From contig JAWKQN010000014.1 in assembly GCA_041390125.1 (NCBI GenBank), positions 62,001 to 126,000 of the forward strand: DNA of 64,000 bases, read 5' to 3'. The notes beneath the pieces are model-generated. The model worked only from the letters and a program-made list of their open reading frames with translations. It made no database searches and had not been told where the DNA came from. This stretch comes from Gemmatimonadota bacterium. Its GTDB lineage: Bacteria; Gemmatimonadota; Gemmatimonadetes; Longimicrobiales; Gaopeijiaceae. How positions within the stretch are numbered: the stretch's first letter is position 1; every line of letters begins with the position of its first letter. Shown here in pieces: positions 27,734 to 35,083 of the stretch. Position numbers and translations under genes: made by a program.

Positions 27734-29422
27734 ATGACCACCCAGAACGCCACGACCCCTCCCGACGTCTCCGATCTCCCTCCCCATGTGGCCGAGCGCG
27801 TCGAGCGCATCTGGTCGCTCGCCTATCAAGCCACCACCACGGCCGACCTCCAGGATCTCTACGCGGAGTGGTCCGCCACCTACGACGAGGACCACGACGC
27901 GATCGGGTTCTTCGGACACCATCGCACCGCCGAAGTCCTGCAGCGACACCTGAACCGCCCGGACGTGGCCCGCGTCCTCGACGCCGGAGCGGGCACCGGG
28001 GCGGCGGGCGAGGCCCTGCACGCGCTGGGATTCCGGGAGCTGCACGCCGTGGATCTCTCCCCCGCGATGCTCGACGTGGCCCGGGCCAAGGGCCTCTACC
28101 GCAGCGTCGGGGTCGCCGACCTCTCCGTGCCGGTGGATCGCTACCGGACGGATTCCTTCGATGCCGCCGTGCTGGTGGGGGTCTTCTCCTACGGGCAGGC
28201 CCCGGCGGAGGCGTTGGACGAGATCCTGCGCCTGGTCCGCCCGGGCGGCCTCGTCGTCTTCACGCTGCGGACGGACTTCCATGAGGAGGACGCCATGGGC
28301 GTGCGCTCCCGCATGGAGCGCCTGGAGGCGGAGGGGATCTGGTCGCTGGTCGAGTGCACGGACCCGGAGCCGTACCTGCCGGGCAAGGATCCGGACGCGC
28401 GCTTCCGCGTGTGGTGCTATCGCGTCACCGGTGCGCCGGACGCGGAGGTGGAAGACGGCTTCGCCGAGGCTGCGCGCGACGCCTTCGCGTCCGACGACGG
28501 CGTGGTGCGCTTCGACCACGCCTGGATCTGGGACTCGGTCGCCTCCCGCCTGTACGATCGCTACACCCGCACGGACGAGTACTACCTGTCCGGATGTGAG
28601 GAGGAGATCCTCGCGAGCCACGCCCGTGACATCTGGGACGAGGAGAGCCTGCTGGTCGAGCTCGGCTGCGGCTCGGCCCGCAAGATCTCCCACGTGCTGG
28701 AGGTCTGCGCCTGGGCCGCGCAGGAACCGGTGACGTACATCCCCATCGACGTCTCGCAGGGTGCGCTCGACAGCACCGAGCAGGACATCCGCGCGCGCTT
28801 CGGCGAGCGCGTGCGGGTCGACCCGCGTCAGGGTCTGTTCGAGGACGTGCTGGCCGGCATCCCGGCCCGGCCGCGCAAGCTGCTGTTCTTCCTGGGCTCG
28901 TCCCTGGGCAACCTCGAGTCGATCCCCGAGACGGTGGCGTTCCTGCACCGACTGCGCGAGCGCATGGGCCCGGAGGATCGCCTCGTGGTGGGTGTGGACC
29001 TGGACAAGGATGCCGAGGTCCTGGACGCCGCCTACAACCGCAACGAAGCGTGCCGCCGCTTCTTCGCCCACATGGTCAGGCGCATCAACGAGCACCTGGG
29101 TGCCGACTTCGATCCGCGCGGCTTCGAGCTTGCCTCCACCTACGTGGCGGAGCCCGAGCATCGCGGCATCCGCACGCGGCGGGTGAACCTGCGGGTGGCG
29201 CCGCGGGAGCCCCAGAGCAGCTGGATCACCGCGCTGGAGGAGGAGGTGCGCCTGGAGGCCGGCCAGCCCATCCAGGTCGGCATCTCGAGGAAGTTCACCC
29301 CGGCCGCGCTGCTGGCGCTGGCCCGGGCCGCCGGCTTCAGCTTGCGCCGGCAGTGGCTGGACCGGCGCGGCTGGTTCTCGCTGAACGAGCTGCTGCCCGG
29401 GCCGCTCACCGAGCCGGCCTGA
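27734..29422 (+). CDS. Fused methyltransferase: METTL27-like domain plus EgtD-like amino-acid N-methyltransferase domain
   Basis: A 562-residue protein with two SAM-binding domains. The first (about 20-240) has motif I VLDAGAGTG (81-89), AVDLSPAMLDVA and the DLYAEWSATYDED start typical of METTL27/WBSCR27-like enzymes. The second (about 265-562) follows EgtD, the histidine N-alpha-trimethyltransferase: TRTDEYY (278-284), VELGCGS around 308-314, YIPIDVS, FFLGSSLGNLES, and GISRKFT near the C-terminus. EgtD has Glu-x-Ser in that last motif (here Gly-Ile-Ser), Met in IEM (here Val in RRVNL), and Asn in the FNxN region (here FFAH). These replaced positions contact histidine in EgtD as I recall, so the substrate may differ. 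The gene is 7 bases upstream of a betaine-type ABC transporter. No egtB or egtA is nearby. Confidence 0.75.
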   Translation: MTTQNATTPPDVSDLPPHVAERVERIWSLAYQATTTADLQDLYAEWSATYDEDHDAIGFFGHHRTAEVLQRHLNRPDVARVLDAGAGTGAAGEALHALGFRELHAVDLSPAMLDVARAKGLYRSVGVADLSVPVDRYRTDSFDAAVLVGVFSYGQAPAEALDEILRLVRPGGLVVFTLRTDFHEEDAMGVRSRMERLEAEGIWSLVECTDPEPYLPGKDPDARFRVWCYRVTGAPDAEVEDGFAEAARDAFASDDGVVRFDHAWIWDSVASRLYDRYTRTDEYYLSGCEEEILASHARDIWDEESLLVELGCGSARKISHVLEVCAWAAQEPVTYIPIDVSQGALDSTEQDIRARFGERVRVDPRQGLFEDVLAGIPARPRKLLFFLGSSLGNLESIPETVAFLHRLRERMGPEDRLVVGVDLDKDAEVLDAAYNRNEACRRFFAHMVRRINEHLGADFDPRGFELASTYVAEPEHRGIRTRRVNLRVAPREPQSSWITALEEEVRLEAGQPIQVGISRKFTPAALLALARAAGFSLRRQWLDRRGWFSLNELLPGPLTEPA

Positions 29423-29429
29423 GACGACG

Positions 29430-30185
29430 GTGATCCGTCTGGAGTCGGTGACGCGGTCCTTCCGTCAGGACAACCGGGACGTGGTGGCCGTCCGTGACGT
29501 GACGCTGGAGATCCCCGCCGGCGAGACACTCTGCTTGATCGGCGCCAGCGGCTGCGGCAAGACCACGACGCTCAAGCTGGTCAATCGGCTCCTGGAGCCC
29601 ACCGCCGGCCGCATCCTCGTCGACGGCCAGGACACCGCCCAGATGGACCCGATCCGCCTGCGCCGCCGCATGGGCTACGTGGTGCAGAGCGGAGCGCTGT
29701 TCCCCCACCTGACCGTGCGCGCCAACGTGGGGTTGCTGGGACGTGTGGAAGGGTGGAGCCGTGAGCGCACACGTGAGCGGGTCGACGCGCTGCTGTCGCT
29801 CGTGCGCCTCCCTCCCGATCGCTTCGGCGACCGGTATCCGGCGGAGCTGTCGGGCGGCCAGGCCCAGCGCGTCGGCGTGGCCCGAGCGCTCGCGCTCGAC
29901 CCCGAGATCCTTCTGCTGGACGAGCCGTTCGGCGCGCTGGATCCGGTCACGCGCAGGCAGATCCAGGAGGAGTTCCTGGAGCTGGAGCAGGAGGTCCGCA
30001 AGACCATGATCCTGGTCACGCACGACCTGGCCGAAGCCTTCCTGCTCGGCGACCGCGTCGCGCTCATGGCGCGCGGCGGCGTGCTGCAGGTGGGCACGCT
30101 GGAGGAGTACCGGACCTCGCCCGCGAACGACGAGGTGGCCCGGTTCCTCGAGCGTCACCTGGAGGATCACGGTGCGCTGGCGTAG
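29430..30185 (+). CDS. Betaine/proline-type ABC transporter ATPase (OpuCA/ProV/EgtV class)
   Basis: A 251-residue ATPase from GTG 29430. Walker A is GASGCGKT (38-45), the signature LSGGQAQRVGVARAL, Walker B ILLLDEPFGALD, and the H-loop VTHDLAEAF. The Q-loop YVVQSGALFPHLTV and overall pattern match the quaternary-amine uptake family. It lacks the C-terminal CBS pair of OpuCA/ProV, so osmotic gating by CBS is not expected. It overlaps the permease gene by 14 bases. Confidence 0.88.
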   Translation: MIRLESVTRSFRQDNRDVVAVRDVTLEIPAGETLCLIGASGCGKTTTLKLVNRLLEPTAGRILVDGQDTAQMDPIRLRRRMGYVVQSGALFPHLTVRANVGLLGRVEGWSRERTRERVDALLSLVRLPPDRFGDRYPAELSGGQAQRVGVARALALDPEILLLDEPFGALDPVTRRQIQEEFLELEQEVRKTMILVTHDLAEAFLLGDRVALMARGGVLQVGTLEEYRTSPANDEVARFLERHLEDHGALA

Positions 30186-31812
30186 CGGCGGCGAGCCACC
30201 GGGCGCTGCAGACCCGGTCGCGAGACGCGGCCGCCTGTGGCCACGTTGGCTGCTCATCGGCGCGAGCTGGATGGCAGCGGCGCCCGCCGCGCTCGTGGGA
30301 CAGTCCGACGTCGTGGTGGTGGCGAGCAAGAACTTCACCGAGTCGGCCGTGCTCGGGGAGATCATGGCGCAGATGCTCCGGGCGCACACCGACCTCACCG
30401 TCGAGCATCGCCGGAGTCTGGGTGGCACCCTGGTGTGCTTCGAGGCGCTCACCACGGGTCAGGTGGACCTCTACCCGGAGTACACGGGGACCGGCTGGTC
30501 CATCCTCCTCGAGGAGGAGGGTCGCATCGACAATCGACTGCAGGCGTTCCTGCACGTCCAGCGCGCGTTCCGGTCCCGCTGGGACCTGGAATGGCTGCCC
30601 CCGTTCGGCCTGAACAACACCTATGCGCTGGCCATGGACCCGGACCGCGCCGAGGCCCTGGGCGTCGAGCGCATCTCGGATCTCGCAGACGCCGGGGCGG
30701 AGATCTCGGCCGGCTTCAGCATCGAGTTCATGAACCGCCAGGACGGGTGGCCCGGCCTGTCGGCCTTCTACGACCTCGACCTGGAGCGCGTCCGGGCGCT
30801 GGAACACGGGCTGGCGTACGACGCCATCCGCACCGGCGCCGTGGACCTGATCGATGCCTACAGCACCGACGGCAAGCTGCTGCGCTACGATCTGCGTGTG
30901 TTGGTGGACGACCGCGGCTTCTTCCCACCGTACAACGCCGCGCCGCTCGTGCGGGCCGAGACGCTGGCCGCGCATCCCGAGATCGAGCCGGTGCTGGCCG
31001 AGCTCGCCTTCCGCCTCCCCAACACGCGCATCCTGGCGCTCAACGATGCGGTGGAATCGGAAGGCGCCGATCCCGCGGACGTGGCCCGGGCGTTCCTCGA
31101 GGAGGAAGGTCTGCTGACGCCGGACGCGGACGGGACCACCGCCTCCGCTTCGCGACGGGAGGGTGGCTTTCCGGCCTTCTTCGCCCGCCGCTGGCAGGAG
31201 ACGCTGCGCCTCAGCGCCGAGCACCTGCAGCTCACGGGGATCGCGGTGCTGCTGGCCGTGCTGGTGGCCGTCCCGCTCGGGGTCTGGATCACCCGGCATC
31301 CGTGGGCGGAGCGCGTGGGCCTGGGTGCGGCCGGGGCCATCCAGACCGTGCCCAGCCTCGCCCTGCTCGCCTTCATGATCGCGGTGCCGGGCCTGGGGCT
31401 GTCCACCCGCTCGGCCATCGTGGCGCTGTTCCTCTACTCGATCCTGCCGATCCTGCGCAACACGTACACGGGCATCCGCGGCGTGGACCCCGACCTGATC
31501 GAAGCCGCACGGGGTCTGGGCCTCACGGAGCGCCAGATCCTGATCCGCATCCGCCTGCCGCTCGCGACCCGCACGATCCTCGCCGGCGTCCGCACCGCCA
31601 CCGTCATCAGCATCGGCATCGCCACGCTGGCGGCGTTCATCGGCGCGGGGGGTCTCGGGGAGCCGATCGTCACGGGGCTGTACCTGAACGACACCCGGCT
31701 CATCCTCGCGGGCGCGCTGCCCGCCGCCGCGCTGGCCCTGCTCGCCGACCACCTGCTGGGACGGGTCGAGCGGGCGCTCACACCGCGCGGGTTGAGCGCC
31801 GGACACGCCTGA
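30172..31812 (+). CDS. Quaternary-amine ABC transporter: substrate-binding domain fused to permease (OpuC/EgtU class)
   Basis: A 546-residue protein from GTG 30172. A signal or anchor helix (about 22-42) precedes an OpuAC-type binding domain with SKNFTES, YPEYTGTG, AYSTDGKL and DDRGFFPPYNAAPLVR. A permease domain with about six helices follows (about 345-530), with the EAA-like loop GVDPDLIEAARGLGLTERQ. In EgtU and similar fusions I recall the permease coming first; here the binding domain is N-terminal. The substrate is probably a betaine. Placement after the methyltransferase suggests it imports or exchanges its product or substrate. Confidence 0.82.
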   Translation: MRWRSGGEPPGAADPVARRGRLWPRWLLIGASWMAAAPAALVGQSDVVVVASKNFTESAVLGEIMAQMLRAHTDLTVEHRRSLGGTLVCFEALTTGQVDLYPEYTGTGWSILLEEEGRIDNRLQAFLHVQRAFRSRWDLEWLPPFGLNNTYALAMDPDRAEALGVERISDLADAGAEISAGFSIEFMNRQDGWPGLSAFYDLDLERVRALEHGLAYDAIRTGAVDLIDAYSTDGKLLRYDLRVLVDDRGFFPPYNAAPLVRAETLAAHPEIEPVLAELAFRLPNTRILALNDAVESEGADPADVARAFLEEEGLLTPDADGTTASASRREGGFPAFFARRWQETLRLSAEHLQLTGIAVLLAVLVAVPLGVWITRHPWAERVGLGAAGAIQTVPSLALLAFMIAVPGLGLSTRSAIVALFLYSILPILRNTYTGIRGVDPDLIEAARGLGLTERQILIRIRLPLATRTILAGVRTATVISIGIATLAAFIGAGGLGEPIVTGLYLNDTRLILAGALPAAALALLADHLLGRVERALTPRGLSAGHA

Positions 31813-31835
31813 GCGGGAGGGCCTTCAGCCCGCTC
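31811..31835. terminator. Hairpin between convergent genes
   Basis: GAGCGGG (31811-31817) pairs with CCCGCTC (31829-31835) and lies between the converging permease and ATP-grasp genes. The stem is short and has no T tract. Confidence 0.4.
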
Positions 31836-32634
31836 GGGGCCAGACGGTGCCTCCCGGCTCGATGGGAGGAACGGAGGTGCGCTCGAGCCAACGGAGCGCG
31901 GCGGGCGCCACCGCCACGCCGTGCTCCTCGAGCGCACGCGTGCCGAAGCGCACGTTGAACTCCAGCAGATAGGGGAACCCGTCCACGAGCGCCACGTCGA
32001 ATCCGGCGTGGTCCACACCGAGCGCGGTGGCGACGTCCGTGACGAGGCGGATCGCTTCGTCGGGCACACCGCCCAGCACGATCCGGCCACCCCGGGCCAC
32101 GTTGGTGTGGAAGCCGCCTTCGGGCGCCTCGCGCCAGTAGGCGAGCAGGACCTCGTCGCCGACCCACACGACGCGCACGTCACGCTCGATGGGCAGGTAT
32201 TCCTGCACGTACAGCTCCTCGCGGCCCGCGTGCCAGGCGCGCCAGGCGGCCCGGTCGCGGATGAGCCATACCCCCTGCCCCATGCTGCTCCGCCGCTCCT
32301 TGGCCACGAAGGGAAAGCGGAGCTCGTCCAGCACCTGCTCGCGGGCCCAGTCCTCGTTGGGGAGGATGAGCGTCTGGGGGGTGTGATGCGGCACCACCGC
32401 CTCGAACGCGCGGGTCATCTCCACCTTGTCGTGACCGAGGTGGTAGGTGGCCGCGTTCGGGAAGATGCGCTTGCGCCACGCATACGCGAGCGTGTTGACC
32501 TGCCAGTACGCGGGGAAGAGCACCCAATCCGCTGCCCGGACCTGCTCCTGCGCGCGAAACCACGCTTCGGGCTTGAGGACGTCTACGCCCGGCCAGCCGA
32601 GCGTGCGGAGGGGATCGAACGAGACGAGGCGCAT
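31825..32634 (-). CDS. ATP-grasp family protein (RimK-like ligase)
   Basis: A 269-residue protein beginning MRLVSFDPLRTLGWPGV. ATP-grasp features are the lysine strand FPFVAKERRSSMGQGV, the hinge ELYVQEYLPIERDVRV, and the metal-binding end VALVDGFPYLLEFNVRFG (Glu and Asn). The family joins a carboxylate to an amine through an acyl-phosphate. Substrates are unknown. It converges with the methyltransferase/transporter operon, so it is not cotranscribed with it. ATG 32634 is preferred because upstream in-frame sequence is low-complexity. Confidence 0.78.
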   Translation of the reverse strand: MRLVSFDPLRTLGWPGVDVLKPEAWFRAQEQVRAADWVLFPAYWQVNTLAYAWRKRIFPNAATYHLGHDKVEMTRAFEAVVPHHTPQTLILPNEDWAREQVLDELRFPFVAKERRSSMGQGVWLIRDRAAWRAWHAGREELYVQEYLPIERDVRVVWVGDEVLLAYWREAPEGGFHTNVARGGRIVLGGVPDEAIRLVTDVATALGVDHAGFDVALVDGFPYLLEFNVRFGTRALEEHGVAVAPAALRWLERTSVPPIEPGGTVWPRAG

Positions 32635-32902
32635 GGCCGCGAGGGACGGGTGGGATCCAGGATGACGCGCACGGGAGGCACCGCCCGCTCCGCCGCGCGC
32701 AAAAGCTAGAACGGGAGCCTCCCCGACGGTACGGGTGGGTGCCCCGCGGGGGACGCCGGTACCGGCCGCCCGCTCCCGGGAGCCGCCTGCGATCGGCAGG
32801 CCCCTCACCCCCTCGGCTTGGGGGAAGGCCACCCTCCCCCGGGTCCCCGTCGAGCCCTACCTTAGCGGCCCCACGCACCCTGTCCGTCCACCGCCGGAGC
32901 CG

Positions 32903-34945
32903 ATGAGCCAGTCCACGCCGACCCGCCCCGCCCCCGCGCTCGAACGCCTCATGATCGACGCCGTCCGGGTGCTCGCCATGGACGCCGTACAGCAGGCCAA
33001 CTCCGGGCATCCCGGCACGCCGATGGCCCTGGCGCCACTGGGCTATCTGACGTGGACGCGCCATCTGCGGCACGATCCGGCCGATCCGACGTGGCTGGAC
33101 CGTGACCGTTTCGTGCTGTCGCTCGGGCACGCCTCGATGCTGGTCTACGCCCTGCTCCACCTGACGGGCTACGACCTGCCGATCGAGGAGATCGTGCGCT
33201 TCCGGCAGTGGGGCTCGCGCACCCCCGGGCACCCGGAGTTCGGCCACACGCCCGGCGTCGAGACCACGACGGGACCGCTCGGACAGGGCGTCGCCAACTC
33301 CGTGGGCATGGCGCTGGCGGAGCGGTGGCTGGCGGACCGCTTCAATCGGCCCGGTCACACCATCGTGGACCATCGGACCTGGGTGTTCTGCTCCGATGGC
33401 GACCTGATGGAGGGCATCTCCCACGAGGCCGCCGCGCTCGCCGGGCACCAGAAGCTCGGGAAGCTGATCTGGGTGTTCGACGACAACCGGATCACCATCG
33501 ACGGATCGACCGATCTGGCCTCGAGCTCGGACGAGCTGGCCCGCTTCGCATCGTACGGATGGCACGTGCAGCGCGTGGAGGACGGCAACGATCTGGCGGC
33601 CATCGATGCCGCGCTGGCGGCGGCGGCCGCCGAGACCGAGCGGCCTTCGCTGATCGGTCTGCGCACCGTGATCGGCTACGGCAGCCCCAACCTGGCGGGC
33701 TCCGAGAAGGCGCACGGCGCACCGCTCGGCGCCGACGAGATCCGGGCCACGAAGGAGAGCCTGGGCTACCCGGAGATGGAGCCCTTCTGGGTCTCTCCCG
33801 AGGCGCGGGAGGCGTGGGGTGTGGCCCGGAGCCGGGGCGCGGCCCTGCACCGCGACTGGAGCGAGCGCTTCGCCCGCTACCGGACGGAGCATCCGGAGCT
33901 GGCGGCGGAGCTGCTACGCGTGATGGCGGGCACGCTGCCCGACGGTTGGGAGGACGACCTCGATCGCGTCGGCACCTCGTCCAAGGCGGATGCCACGCGC
34001 GGCCACTCCGGCCGGGTCATCCAGACCCTGGCGGCGCGCGTGCCCGAGCTGGTGGGTGGCTCCGCCGACCTGGCCGGCTCCAACAAGACCACCATCAAGG
34101 ACGCCGCTCCCCTGCTGCCCGACACCCCGTCCGGTCGCAACGTCTTCTACGGCGTACGCGAGCACGGCATGGGGGGCATCATGAACGGGATGGCCCTGCA
34201 CGGGGGGATCCGTCCCTTCGGCGGGACCTTCCTGATCTTCTCCGACTACATGCGGCCGTCCATCCGGTTGGCGTCCCTGATGGAGCTGCCGGTCGTGTAC
34301 GTCTTCTCGCACGACTCGATCGGGTTGGGTGAGGACGGCCCCACCCATCAGCCCATCGAACAGCTGGTGGCGCTGCGGGCCATCCCCGGGCTCGTGGACC
34401 TCAGGCCGTGTGACGGCCCGGAGACCGCCGAGGCCTGGCGGGTGGCCGTGGAGCGGAAGGGTCCGTCCTTCCTGGCGCTCACGCGTCAGACGGTCCCCCT
34501 GCTCGATCGAGGAGCGGGCGCCGCGAGCGCGGAGGGGCTACGCCGGGGCGGATATGTGCTGATCGAGGCCGAAGGCGGCGCGCCCGACGCGGTGCTGATC
34601 GCCAGCGGGTCCGAGGTCGATCTGGCGGTGCAGGCGCGGGCGACGCTGCAGTCGGAGGGGATCGCCACCCGGGTGGTCTCCCTGCCCAGCTGGACGCTCT
34701 TCGCGGAGCAGAGCGCGACCTACCGCGACCAGGTCCTGCCGCCCGACGTACGGGCCCGGGTGTCCATCGAGGCGGGATCTACGTTGGGCTGGAGCCGCTG
34801 GGTGGGCGAGTCCGGTACGGCGCTGGGCCTGGACCGCTTCGGGGCTTCGGCGCCGTTCGAGGAGCTCTACGCGCAGTTCGGCCTCACGGCCGACGCCGCC
34901 GTGGCCGCCGTCCGCTCCTGTCTGAGGACGTCGCCCGCCGGTTGA
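32903..34945 (+). CDS. tkt: Transketolase
   Basis: A 680-residue thiamine-diphosphate enzyme of the pentose phosphate pathway. Motifs are the substrate His in SGHPGTPMALAP, TTTGPLGQGVANSVG, the ThDP motif with CSDGDLMEG and DDNRITIDG, and the catalytic Glu in YGVREHGMGGI. The pyrimidine domain is followed by a complete C-terminal domain. It begins MSQSTPTRPAP, chosen as the family start; upstream in-frame sequence is not conserved. Confidence 0.95.
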   Translation: MSQSTPTRPAPALERLMIDAVRVLAMDAVQQANSGHPGTPMALAPLGYLTWTRHLRHDPADPTWLDRDRFVLSLGHASMLVYALLHLTGYDLPIEEIVRFRQWGSRTPGHPEFGHTPGVETTTGPLGQGVANSVGMALAERWLADRFNRPGHTIVDHRTWVFCSDGDLMEGISHEAAALAGHQKLGKLIWVFDDNRITIDGSTDLASSSDELARFASYGWHVQRVEDGNDLAAIDAALAAAAAETERPSLIGLRTVIGYGSPNLAGSEKAHGAPLGADEIRATKESLGYPEMEPFWVSPEAREAWGVARSRGAALHRDWSERFARYRTEHPELAAELLRVMAGTLPDGWEDDLDRVGTSSKADATRGHSGRVIQTLAARVPELVGGSADLAGSNKTTIKDAAPLLPDTPSGRNVFYGVREHGMGGIMNGMALHGGIRPFGGTFLIFSDYMRPSIRLASLMELPVVYVFSHDSIGLGEDGPTHQPIEQLVALRAIPGLVDLRPCDGPETAEAWRVAVERKGPSFLALTRQTVPLLDRGAGAASAEGLRRGGYVLIEAEGGAPDAVLIASGSEVDLAVQARATLQSEGIATRVVSLPSWTLFAEQSATYRDQVLPPDVRARVSIEAGSTLGWSRWVGESGTALGLDRFGASAPFEELYAQFGLTADAAVAAVRSCLRTSPAG

Positions 34946-35006
34946 CTGCGCCGGCCGTAAGGTTGGCGGAACAGGGCTTGCACCAGCAGGTTTGGATGGG
35001 CCGCGG

Positions 35007-35039
35007 GCGGCCGACCCCCGAGGCAGGGGGTCCGGCCGC
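35007..35039 (+). terminator. Hairpin after transketolase
   Basis: GCGGCCGACCCCC (35007-35019) pairs with GGGGGTCCGGCCGC (35026-35039) with one bulged base and a six-base loop. It lies 45 bases before the PEP synthase start, so a leader-located regulatory role is also possible. Confidence 0.55.
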
Positions 35040-35083
35040 TCCCGACCTGCATGTGCACCCGCCCCTACCGGACCCTGCCGACG

